Source: Streptomyces sp. NBRC 110028
Lineage (GTDB): Bacteria; Actinomycetota; Actinomycetes; Streptomycetales; Streptomycetaceae
Reading direction: 5' to 3'
Assembly (NCBI RefSeq): GCF_001417735.1
Contig: NZ_BBUZ01000022.1
Location: 620,001-684,000 of the forward strand
DNA: 64,000 bases
The notes beneath the pieces are model-generated. The model was not told where the DNA came from and searched no databases. It was given only the letters and a program-made list of their open reading frames with translations. Of this stretch, positions 55,685 to 63,246 are shown piece by piece. The position numbers were made by a program, and so were the translations under genes. The first letter of the stretch is position 1; each line of letters opens with the position of its first letter.

Positions 55685-56857
55685 ATGTCAGGTCACGTGA
55701 TGTCACGCCATCCATGCGCCGGCCGGGCCGGAGTGGTCATCGCAGCGATGACCCTCGCACTGGCCACGCCGGCCGCGGCGAGTGATTCCGGCAGCGGTGC
55801 GTTGCACGATTCCGAATGGGCGCTCACCGCGCTCAAGGCGGAGCGCGCGTGGAAATTCAGCAAGGGTGCCGGAGTGACCGTCGCGGTCGTCGGCACCGGG
55901 GTGGACGCGACTCATCCGGATCTGCGCGGGCGGGTCGCCGCCGGAAAGGATTTCGCGGGCGGCGGCAGCCCCGTCACCCGGGACGACGCAAACGCGGACG
56001 AGCAGGGCACCCACGCCGCGGGCATCATCGCGGGCACCGGCCGCAATTACCGCGGCGACGGGGTGTACGGGCTCGCGCCCCGGGCCCGGGTCATGCCGCT
56101 CGGGGTGTACCGCAACGGAAAGCCCCAGGCCGAGGCCACCGCCCGGGCCATCCGCCACGCGGCGAGCCACGGCGCGCACATCATCCATGTGGCCGTGTCC
56201 TTCAAGCACCCCAGCCCCGCCCTGAAGTCCGCGGTGAAGTACGCCGCGACCCAGGACGCCGTGGTCGTGGCGGGCGCCGGGGACAACGGCAAGGACGGCA
56301 ACCGGCCCACCTACCCGGCCGCCCTCCCCGGGGTGGTCGCCGTCGTGGCCACCGACAAGAAGGGCGCCGTGTGGACCTCGTCCCACCACGGCAGGGGCAT
56401 CACCCTCGCCGCGCCCGGAGTCGCCATCCTCACCACGGCGGGCAACAACGACTACTGGACCGGCGACGGCACCGGCTACGCCGCGCCCTGGGTCGCCGCC
56501 GGAGCGGCGCTGCTGCGCTCGGAGCACCCCCGCTGGAACTCCCGGCAGATCGTCCGGAAGCTGATCGACACGGCCGACCGGAAGGGCTCGGCGGGCCACG
56601 ATCCGCGCTACGGCTACGGGGTGATCGCCCCCGCCAGGGCGCTCGCGGACCGGGCCGCGCCGCCGCCCTCCGCCGAGCCCACCGCGGCCCCCTCCCCGCA
56701 CCGCACCGAACCGGCCGCCGCCTCCCATGCGGCGGGGGATGAATCCGCCCTGGTCACGATAGGAGTGGTGGCCGGGGTGCTGGTCGTGCTCGCGGTGCTG
56801 GCCGTGGTGCTCATCAGCCGCCGCCGCCCGCCGCCCGGCGACTCCCACCACAGCTGA
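55685..56857 (+). CDS. catalytically inactive subtilase (pseudo-mycosin)
   Basis: This 390-residue S8-fold protein has a signal peptide (residues about 1-33) and a subtilase domain (about 45-320). A Pro-rich stalk and a C-terminal membrane helix ending SRRRPPP follow, the architecture of mycosins. The catalytic Asp position is Gly70 (VVGTGVD for the usual DTGVD) and the Ser position is Gly264 (GTGYAAP for GTSxAAP). The oxyanion Asn segment is altered (AGDNG). Only the His (EQGTHAAG) remains. The frame is intact. Starts at ATG 55685 or 55700 lie in a 15-bp imperfect duplication. No type VII secretion genes are nearby. Confidence 0.82.
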   Translation: MSGHVMSRHPCAGRAGVVIAAMTLALATPAAASDSGSGALHDSEWALTALKAERAWKFSKGAGVTVAVVGTGVDATHPDLRGRVAAGKDFAGGGSPVTRDDANADEQGTHAAGIIAGTGRNYRGDGVYGLAPRARVMPLGVYRNGKPQAEATARAIRHAASHGAHIIHVAVSFKHPSPALKSAVKYAATQDAVVVAGAGDNGKDGNRPTYPAALPGVVAVVATDKKGAVWTSSHHGRGITLAAPGVAILTTAGNNDYWTGDGTGYAAPWVAAGAALLRSEHPRWNSRQIVRKLIDTADRKGSAGHDPRYGYGVIAPARALADRAAPPPSAEPTAAPSPHRTEPAAASHAAGDESALVTIGVVAGVLVVLAVLAVVLISRRRPPPGDSHHS

Positions 56858-56872
56858 CCGGCGGAGGTGGCG

Positions 56873-57946
56873 ATGTTCACCGAACCGCGCGACCGCGCCG
56901 ACCGGGCCCGCCCGCCGGCGCGGTCGCGCCGTGCCTCATGGCTGAGCCGCGGCATGGCCCAGTTGCTGGTCATGGTGCTGGTGGCCGAGGTCGTGATGGC
57001 CGTCACCACGGTGCGCACGCTGCTGCGGCCCGCGGCCACCCCTTCCCACAGGCCCTCACTCTCCGTGGCCAAGCCGTTCTATCCCGCGACGACCCGCTTC
57101 TACACCGACCCGCACAACCCCGCCGCGTCCTGGGTGCGCGCCCATCCGCGCGACCGGCGGGCGGCGGCCATCCGCGGGCGCATCGCCGACCAGCCGCAGG
57201 CCGCCTGGTTCACCGAGACCAACGAGTCGCTGGTCGAGGACCGGGTCCGGGGCCTGGTCGGCACGGCCGCGGCCCAGCGGCGGCTGCCGGTCCTGGTCGC
57301 GTACGCCATCCCGCAGCGGGACTGCGCGCAGTACAGCTCCGGCGGCAGCGGCGACGCGGGCGTCGCCTACCGGCGCTGGATCGACGCGTTCACCCGGGGC
57401 GTCGGTGACCGGCCCGCCCTGGTCGTCCTCGAACCGGACGCCCTCGCCCACGTGGGCTGTCTGCGCAAGCGGCAGCGTGCGGAGCGGTTCGCCGCCCTCG
57501 CGTACGCGGCCCGGACGCTCAAGGCGCGGGCCCCGCGCGCCCGGGTCTACTACGACGCCGGGAACTCCGGCTGGCAGCCCGCGCGCACCATGGCCGGGCG
57601 GCTGCGGCGCGCCGGTATCGACCGGTACGGGGACGGCATCGCGGTCAACGTCTCCAACTTCAACGCCACCGGCGACGAGGTGCGCTACGGCCTGACCGTG
57701 CTGCGCGAGCTGCGCCTCCCCCGGCTGGGGGTCGTGGTCGACACCAGCCGCAACGGGGCGGGGCCCACCTCCAAGCACCAGTTCTGCGATCCGCCGGGCC
57801 GCAGACTGGGCCGGACCCCCACGGCGGCCACCGGGATCCCCGGGATCGACGCCTTCCTGTGGATCAAGCAACCGGGGCAGGCGGACGGCTGCGCGGCCGG
57901 TGCGGGTGTCTTCCTCCCCGGCTACGCGTACCGGCTGACCGGCTGA
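56873..57946 (+). CDS. membrane-anchored GH6 endoglucanase-family enzyme
   Basis: This 357-residue protein has a basic N-terminus, one membrane helix (about 28-50) and a GH6 catalytic domain. The first Asp region is YAIPQRDCAQYSSGGS, the general acid is in VVLEPDAL, and there is a VVDTSRNG segment. The C-terminal substrate loop is FLWIKQPGQADG. GH6 enzymes cleave beta-1,4-glucan with inversion. It lies outside the membrane, tethered, as expected for polymer remodelling at the synthase. ATG 56873 follows GGAGG, 15 bp after the pseudo-subtilase stop, so the two form an operon. Confidence 0.9.
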   Translation: MFTEPRDRADRARPPARSRRASWLSRGMAQLLVMVLVAEVVMAVTTVRTLLRPAATPSHRPSLSVAKPFYPATTRFYTDPHNPAASWVRAHPRDRRAAAIRGRIADQPQAAWFTETNESLVEDRVRGLVGTAAAQRRLPVLVAYAIPQRDCAQYSSGGSGDAGVAYRRWIDAFTRGVGDRPALVVLEPDALAHVGCLRKRQRAERFAALAYAARTLKARAPRARVYYDAGNSGWQPARTMAGRLRRAGIDRYGDGIAVNVSNFNATGDEVRYGLTVLRELRLPRLGVVVDTSRNGAGPTSKHQFCDPPGRRLGRTPTAATGIPGIDAFLWIKQPGQADGCAAGAGVFLPGYAYRLTG

Positions 57947-57968
57947 TCCTCGCCCGGTAGGCATCCCC

Positions 57969-57998
57969 AGGGGCCCCGCGGACCTCCGCGGGGCCCCT
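57969..57998 (+). terminator. terminator after GH6 gene
   Basis: AGGGGCCCCGCGGA and its complement form a 14-bp stem with a 2-nt CC loop, 22 bp after the stop. Confidence 0.85.
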
Positions 57999-58065
57999 TC
58001 GTGTGCCCTCGCACGCTCCCTCGCGCACCCTCCACCACCTCCGCGAAACGGACATAACCCATATA

Positions 58066-58162
58066 AAACGGCCGAATTTCGCTACCTCAACTGAGGTAGT
58101 CGGAATTCGGCCGTTTGGCGTGCCCTGAATTCCTGCAATTGAGGTATCCAGATTTCGGTCGT
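58066..58162. promoter_or_regulatory. inverted-repeat operator cluster
   Basis: A long near-perfect palindrome (58066-58116) has outer arms AAACGGCCGAATT/AATTCGGCCGTTT and inner arms CTACCTCA/TGAGGTAG. A third, direct, degenerate copy (TGAGGTA...GATTTCGGTCGT) lies at 58140-58162. The three related half-sites, two facing and one repeated toward the receiver gene, look like a transcription-factor site array rather than a terminator. Confidence 0.6.
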
Positions 58163-58239
58163 GCGTACGGTGTTTCGAGCCCCGGGTTTTTCTAATGTCG
58201 GTGAGCGACAGGACAAAAAAGCCCGAAGGAGCTCCATCG

Positions 58240-58587
58240 ATGCAAAGAGTTCTCGTCGTGGAGCACCACACCCAAGTGCTGAGTGCTCTCGCTGATCTCG
58301 TGATCGAGGAGCCGGGACTGGAGTTGTCCGGAATTGCCGGATCGGCCCGGGAGGCAATTTCTCTGGCCCGAGCGGCGCAACCGGATGTGGTGCTGATCGA
58401 TGTGGACGGGCCCGGCTGGAAGGACCAGGGTCTTGACCGCCTCATCGGCGACCTCCTCCCACAGGCGCGGATTGTCCGGCTGACCGCCGTATCCGACCCC
58501 CAAATGGAATGCCTGGAATCTCCGACGAATACCCCCAGCATCCTCAAGACCGAAATACGCGAATTCCTCAGGAGTATCACCGAATGA
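58240..58587 (+). CDS. stand-alone receiver-like protein
   Basis: This 115-residue response-regulator receiver domain has no output domain. Phospho-Asp (VVLIDVDG), Thr (RLTAVS) and Lys (SILKTE) positions are kept. The acidic pocket is EHH instead of the usual pair of acidic residues, so Mg-dependent phosphorylation may be weak. ATG 58240 has AAGGAG eight bases upstream. The stop overlaps the GH5 start (ATGA), tying its synthesis to the enzyme. It may be a phosphorelay modulator for the kinases at 44.8-50 kb (inference). Confidence 0.75.
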   Translation: MQRVLVVEHHTQVLSALADLVIEEPGLELSGIAGSAREAISLARAAQPDVVLIDVDGPGWKDQGLDRLIGDLLPQARIVRLTAVSDPQMECLESPTNTPSILKTEIREFLRSITE

Positions 58588-59870
58588 ATTCCCCCATGGA
58601 CCAGAACAACGTCCCGACCAACCCCGAGACCACCGAGACGAAGCGCGCTCCGCGCTCCCGCCGTCTGCGTATGGGTATCGCCGCGGCCGTCGTCGCTGTC
58701 GCTGCCGTGGGTGGCACCGTCACGGCGTTCACCATGAACTCCGACGACTCGGGCTCCTCGTCCTCGGTCGCCGCGGGCAAGCCCGCCGGTTCGCAGGTGA
58801 AGTTCCCGCTGTCCACCAAGAAGGGTGACATCGTGGACTCGCAGGGCCACAAGGTCGTCCTGACCGGTGTGAACTGGTTCGGTTCCGAGACCGGCACCTT
58901 CGCGCCGCACGGCCTGTGGGCCCGCAGCTGGGAGTCCATGCTGGACCAGATGGCGAAGCAGGGGTTCAACACCATCCGCTTCCCCTACTCGAACGAGATG
59001 TTCGACGCCAAGAGCAAGCCCAACGGGATCGACTTCAAGAAGAACCCCGACCTGAAGGGCCTCACCGGCCAGCAGATCATGGACAAGATCGTCAAGGGTG
59101 CCACCGACCGGGGCATGATGGTGATCCTGGACCAGCACCGCCCGGACCAGTACGGCCAGAGTGAGCTGTGGTACTCCCAGAACCTCACCGAGAAGAAGTG
59201 GCTGGGCGACTGGGTCAAGCTGGCCGAGCGCTACAAGAACAACGACCGGGTGATCGGCGCCGACCTGCACAATGAGCCGCGTGGCCAGGCCACCTGGGGC
59301 GACGGCAACCCGAAGACCGACTGGCGCCTGGCGGCCACCAAGGCCGGTAACGCGATCCACAAGGTCAACAAGAACTGGCTGATCTTCGTCGAGGGCACCG
59401 ACCGCCACAAGAACGAGCAGTTCTGGTGGGGCGGCGACCTCCAGGGTGTGAAGAAGTACCCGGTGAAGCTGGACGAGGGCAACAAGGTCGTCTACTCGGC
59501 CCACGACTACGGTCCGGGCGTCTTCAACCAGAACTGGTTCCAGGCGAAGGACTTCCCGAAGAACATGCCCGCCATCTGGAAGAAGCACTGGGCCTACATC
59601 AAGCAGCAGAACATCGCTCCGGTGCTGCTGGGTGAGTTCGGCGGCCGCAAGACCGCGGGCAACAGCACCGAGGCCATCTGGCAGAACGCCCTGATGGACT
59701 ACCTGAAGAAGAACGGCATCAGCTACACCTACTGGACCTGGAACCCGGACTCGGGGGACACCGGCGGTGTGCTGAACAAGGACTGGAAGACGATCGACAA
59801 GAACAAGATGAAGATGCTGTCCGACTACCAGATGCCTCTGCTGCAGCCGAAGGGGAAGACGTCGGAGTGA
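58584..59870 (+). CDS. membrane-anchored GH5 cellulase-family enzyme
   Basis: This 428-residue protein has a short cytoplasmic N-terminus, one membrane helix (about 29-51), a Ser/Gly linker and a GH5 barrel. The acid/base Glu is in DLHNEP and the nucleophile Glu is in LLGEFGG, with conserved LDQHRPD and SAHDYGPG segments. Retaining hydrolysis of beta-1,4-glucan is expected, at the outer face of the membrane. The coding sequence uses noticeably more AAG and AAC codons than its neighbours. It is coupled by ATGA to the receiver gene and followed by a strong terminator. Confidence 0.9.
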   Translation: MNSPMDQNNVPTNPETTETKRAPRSRRLRMGIAAAVVAVAAVGGTVTAFTMNSDDSGSSSSVAAGKPAGSQVKFPLSTKKGDIVDSQGHKVVLTGVNWFGSETGTFAPHGLWARSWESMLDQMAKQGFNTIRFPYSNEMFDAKSKPNGIDFKKNPDLKGLTGQQIMDKIVKGATDRGMMVILDQHRPDQYGQSELWYSQNLTEKKWLGDWVKLAERYKNNDRVIGADLHNEPRGQATWGDGNPKTDWRLAATKAGNAIHKVNKNWLIFVEGTDRHKNEQFWWGGDLQGVKKYPVKLDEGNKVVYSAHDYGPGVFNQNWFQAKDFPKNMPAIWKKHWAYIKQQNIAPVLLGEFGGRKTAGNSTEAIWQNALMDYLKKNGISYTYWTWNPDSGDTGGVLNKDWKTIDKNKMKMLSDYQMPLLQPKGKTSE

Positions 59871-59909
59871 CCCCTTCCGGCCATCGGCCGAGCACGGTGA
59901 AGTGACAGC

Positions 59910-59941
59910 GAGGGCCCGCAGGCAGCCGCCTGCGGGCCCTC
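59910..59941 (+). terminator. terminator after GH5 gene
   Basis: GAGGGCCCGCAGGC and its complement form a perfect 14-bp stem with an AGCC loop, 40 bp past the stop. Confidence 0.87.
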
Positions 59942-60115
59942 CGTCGTGTCCGCGCCCTGGAAGGCCTGTAAGACCTGTAGGGCCTGGAAGGCCCGGAAAA
60001 GTGCCGAAAGCCGGGAAAGTCACGGATGGAGGGAAGCGGGACGCGCTCCCGCCGGGTTTCCCTCCCGGGCCCGGCCCGTGCCACGGACCGGCCCCGGCAT
60101 CCAGGGAGGCCGCCC

Positions 60116-60802
60116 ATGAACCCCCACCAGCACACCGGCCGGCTGCTCTTTCCGCTGGCCGCGCTCATGGTGATCGCGGCCGACCAGGTGAGCAAGGCGC
60201 TCGCGGTGGCCGCCTGGAGCGGTACCTGGGGGCCACAGGCCCGGCTGGGACCGTTCCGCGCGGTGCTGGTGCACAACGCGGGCGTGGCCTTCGGGCTGGG
60301 GAACGGCCGCCCGGCGCTGATCACCATGATCACTCTCACCGGCGCGGTCGCCACCCTGGCCGCCGTGTGCGCGGGGCTGCGAGCCCACGGCCGGGGCCTG
60401 GCCTGCGGCATGGCGCTGATCGCCGGGGGCTCGGTCGGCAACGGCGCCGACCGGGTGGTGCGGGCGCCGGGCCCGCTGCGCGGCGCCGTGGTCGACTGGA
60501 TCACGGTGGCGGGGCGCGGCCCGGTGTTCAACCTGGCCGATGTCGCCCTCGTCACCGGGACCCTGCTCACCGCGGCCGTACTGCTGTGCTCCGCCGCGCG
60601 GCGGCCCCGCGTCAGCCTCCGGACTTGCGCACCGCGCTCGGCCCCGACCCCGACCCCGACCCCGGCCCCGACCCCGGCCCCGGACCCGGGTCCGCCCCCG
60701 GCTCCCGGGTGTTCTCCCGCTCCGCGATCGAGGCCGCGAACTCCTTCAGCCGCGCCAGCGCCGCTTCGTCGGTCACCCCCCGGGAGGCCAGCGCGCTGGT
60801 GA
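60116..60802 (+). CDS. lspA: lipoprotein signal peptidase
   Basis: This aspartyl membrane protease cleaves prolipoproteins. The catalytic Asp motifs are GNGADRVVR with VVDWI, and FNLADVAL. About four helices lie in residues 10-165. After residue 165 the protein is a Pro/Thr/Ala tail (PTPTPAP repeats) caused by running, without a stop, into the 3' part of the convergent anti-sigma gene (60612-60983), so the overlap is 191 bp. ATG 60116 has GGAGG six bases upstream. The family is normally about 160-200 residues, so the tail is probably dispensable. Confidence 0.88.
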   Translation: MNPHQHTGRLLFPLAALMVIAADQVSKALAVAAWSGTWGPQARLGPFRAVLVHNAGVAFGLGNGRPALITMITLTGAVATLAAVCAGLRAHGRGLACGMALIAGGSVGNGADRVVRAPGPLRGAVVDWITVAGRGPVFNLADVALVTGTLLTAAVLLCSAARRPRVSLRTCAPRSAPTPTPTPAPTPAPDPGPPPAPGCSPAPRSRPRTPSAAPAPLRRSPPGRPARW

Positions 60803-60983
60803 CGCGCTGGTAGAGGGACAGCTCACGGGCGCAAGCGTGGCACTCCGCCACATGGGCCCGTACCCGGCTCGCGTCCGGCGCGTCCAGTTCGCCGTCGAGG
60901 TACGACTGGAGCATCGGCGCGCCCACCGGGCACTCTCTCGTCCGGCGCCGCTCGGTGTCGCGCCACCATGTCCATCGGCTCAT
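60612..60983 (-). CDS. zinc-binding anti-sigma factor
   Basis: This 123-residue zf-HC2/ZAS-type anti-sigma factor has no membrane segment. The zinc motif is in AHVAECHACAREL (H-x3-C-x2-C), with an earlier Cys at residue 18. The tail is a Gly/Pro/Ser repeat (GPGPGSGPGSG), read from the opposite strand of the LspA tail repeats. The soluble ZAS form suggests redox sensing, as for RsrA. The start overlaps the ECF sigma stop (ATGA), forming a coupled sigma/anti-sigma pair. Confidence 0.83.
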   Translation of the reverse strand: MSRWTWWRDTERRRTRECPVGAPMLQSYLDGELDAPDASRVRAHVAECHACARELSLYQRVTSALASRGVTDEAALARLKEFAASIAERENTREPGADPGPGPGSGPGSGSGSGPSAVRKSGG

Positions 60984-61534
60984 GCCTCACCTCGCTCGGG
61001 TTCCCGTCCGGTGCGCCCCGCGGCCAGCAGCTGGTTCCGGATCCGCCTCCGGGCCCGGTGCAGCCTGCTCATCACCGTGCCCTTGGGGACGTCCAGCACC
61101 TGCGCCGCCTCCGCGTACGACAGCCCGTCCACATGGACCAGCCGTACGACCTGCTGGTCACGGAGCGGCAGTGCGGTGAACGCGGCGTCCACGGCCTCGT
61201 CGAACGCGGTGTCCACCACCAGTTCCTCCGGGGTGGCGTCGCGGGCCGGGGAGAGCCGTTCCAGCTCGGTGTCCGGGTCGTCCAGCAGGCGGGGCCGACG
61301 CTGGCGGCGCCGGCTCACCTCCGCGTGCCGCATGATCGTCAGCAGCCAGGCCCGTGGATGTCTCCCGTCAAAACGGCCGACTGCCCGGTACGCCCGTAGT
61401 AACGTGTCCTGCACGAGATCTTCGGCGTCGGCGCGCTGAGCGGTCAGAGACATCGCCACGCGCAGCAGCACCTCGATCTCGGGCAGCACGTACTGGGTGA
61501 ACATGCGTTGCTGATGGGCGTCCGGGTCAGCCAC
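60980..61534 (-). CDS. ECF sigma factor
   Basis: This 184-residue extracytoplasmic-function sigma factor has region 2 (QRADAEDLVQDTLLRAYRAVGRFDGRHPRAWLL) and region 4 (LPLRDQQVVRLVHVDGLSYAEAAQVLDVPKGTVMSRLHRAR). GTG 61534 is set by GGAGG five bases upstream. It is paired with the zinc anti-sigma factor downstream (ATGA overlap) and sits next to a second, separate ECF/anti-sigma pair on the same strand. Confidence 0.92.
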   Translation of the reverse strand: MADPDAHQQRMFTQYVLPEIEVLLRVAMSLTAQRADAEDLVQDTLLRAYRAVGRFDGRHPRAWLLTIMRHAEVSRRRQRRPRLLDDPDTELERLSPARDATPEELVVDTAFDEAVDAAFTALPLRDQQVVRLVHVDGLSYAEAAQVLDVPKGTVMSRLHRARRRIRNQLLAAGRTGREPERGEA

Positions 61535-61676
61535 GTGTGCCTCCTCGGATCCGGACCCCCCGGGGACGCGAAAGCGACATATCACACTCTGTGTAACATC
61601 TCGCTCACGGCGTCGCACGGGGTGGTCGGCGATCCGGGTGACACGGCGGCCGGCGGGGCTGTTCGGGCAGGGCTGG

Positions 61677-62492
61677 TTACGCCTTGACGGAGACCAGCCG
61701 CTTGCCATCGCTCGTGCGGACCTCGAAGCGATCGATGTCGTCGCTCTTCATGCCCGCTCCGCCGTGTGCCCACAGCGGCTTCTTCGCGATCTCCTCGGTG
61801 CTGTTCTCGATCCCGTAGCCCCACTTGGGCACGGCCCAGGTCATCATGGTCTGCTCATGACCGTCCTTGGAGATCGCGACGAGGCTGCAGTTGAGCGGGC
61901 CCTTGACGTTCTTCAGCCGCAGTACGGCGTCGACGCCCCACATCTTGTCCTGCAGCGCGACCGCCGCCGACACCTTGGTGGTCGGGTCGGTGCCCTCCAT
62001 CTTCATCGGCATCTTGGCGAAGAGCGCGCTGTCGGTCGGGCTCGCCGCGACGGGCGCCTTGGAGTCGGAGCCCGAGGTGGCGGCCATCGTGCCGAGCGGT
62101 CCGCCGACGATCAGGGCGGCCGCCGCCGCGACCAGGTACAGGCCGCGCCGCTTGCGCTTGCTGCGGGCCGCGGCGACCTCGCCGACCATGCGGTTCAGCA
62201 GGGCGGGGCCGGGCTTTGCGGTCAGGGTGTCGATGGCGGTCGGGGTGGCGGTGAACGCGTGCGGGGTGTGGCCCGTGATCGCGGTCCGGCCGGGCGCCCC
62301 ATGGATGCCGGGGATGTCCGCCGCGAGGTCCGCCAGCAGGGGTTCCAGTCCGGTCAGCTCGTCGAGCTGCCGTCCACACTGGTCACAACCGGCCAGATGC
62401 TCCTCGAAATAGGTGGCGTCCGCCTCGTCGAGCACGCCGAGCACATACGCGCCAACGGCGTCGTGTCCCGCGTGGTGCGCCTGCGCTGTCAT
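61677..62492 (-). CDS. membrane zf-HC2 anti-sigma factor
   Basis: This 271-residue anti-sigma factor has an N-terminal zinc-type domain (HDAVGAYVLGVLDEADATYFEEHLAGCDQCGRQ, with HxxxC-type spacing) and a basic stretch KRKRRGLY. One membrane helix (about 118-138) and an extracytoplasmic C-terminal RskA-like domain with an AVAL...MWGVDAVLRL core follow. It probably releases its sigma factor after extracytoplasmic proteolysis. Its start overlaps the upstream ECF gene stop (ATGA). Confidence 0.87.
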   Translation of the reverse strand: MTAQAHHAGHDAVGAYVLGVLDEADATYFEEHLAGCDQCGRQLDELTGLEPLLADLAADIPGIHGAPGRTAITGHTPHAFTATPTAIDTLTAKPGPALLNRMVGEVAAARSKRKRRGLYLVAAAAALIVGGPLGTMAATSGSDSKAPVAASPTDSALFAKMPMKMEGTDPTTKVSAAVALQDKMWGVDAVLRLKNVKGPLNCSLVAISKDGHEQTMMTWAVPKWGYGIENSTEEIAKKPLWAHGGAGMKSDDIDRFEVRTSDGKRLVSVKA

Positions 62493-63085
62493 GCCGTCAC
62501 TCCTCTCTCCTCAAGCGCGAGCTTCATGGAGCGCAGCGCGTAGAAGACCCGGGACCGAACCGTCCCGCTGGGTATGCCGAGCGTTTCCGCCGCCTCGTTG
62601 ACCGTACGGCCCTTGAAGTAGGTCTCGACGAGCACCTCGCGATGGGCGTCGCTGAGGTCGTGCATCGCGTCGGACAGTGTCATCAGTCGTAGTGCCCGGT
62701 CGATCTCGTCCTCCGCAGGCATCAGCTCCAGTGGAGAGGGGTCGACCTCCTGAGGCCTGGCCTGCCTGCTGCGGTGCCCGTCGATGACGATGCGCCGCGC
62801 GACCGTGACCAGCCAGGGCCGGATGGAGCCGGTGGCCCGGGACAGCTGGTCCGCATTCCGCCAGGCGCGGACCAGGGTCTCCTGCACGACGTCCTCCGCG
62901 CGATGGCGATCGCCCGCGACCAGGCGCAGTACGAACGCGAGCAACGGTCCGGCGTGCTCCTGGTAGAGCGCACGCATGAGTTGCTCGTCCGGTGTACCGC
63001 GCTGCGATCTGGACGGACGCTCATCGGCCACGGCGGCGTCGTCGTGCACCAGAACCTCCAGGACAGGACCTGAGTTGGACAACAT
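62489..63085 (-). CDS. ECF sigma factor (SigK/SigL-like)
   Basis: This sigma factor of about 198 residues has region 2 with HRAEDVVQETLVRAWRNAD and region 4 with DLSDAHREVLVETYFKGRTVNEAAETLGIPSGTVRSRVFYALRSM. ATG 63085 has GGAG about ten bases upstream; family similarity begins near residue 35, so a later start is possible and the longer frame to 63175 is less likely. It is the cognate of the overlapping membrane anti-sigma factor gene and resembles pairs that sense redox or envelope stress in actinomycetes. Confidence 0.88.
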   Translation of the reverse strand: MLSNSGPVLEVLVHDDAAVADERPSRSQRGTPDEQLMRALYQEHAGPLLAFVLRLVAGDRHRAEDVVQETLVRAWRNADQLSRATGSIRPWLVTVARRIVIDGHRSRQARPQEVDPSPLELMPAEDEIDRALRLMTLSDAMHDLSDAHREVLVETYFKGRTVNEAAETLGIPSGTVRSRVFYALRSMKLALEERGVTA

Positions 63086-63246
63086 CAACTGACGACTCCC
63101 GGTCTGTGCCCCGGGGGGGTTGGGTGGCCATGTCGGCCTCTTCCTCCCTTCGTACGGACGGGAGGGGGCGGCCACTCAACGCGTCGGGAAGAAAGTTCCG
63201 ATCAGTTCCTGGAGTTGCCCGGAGGGAGAGGTGGTGAGCGGTGGTC

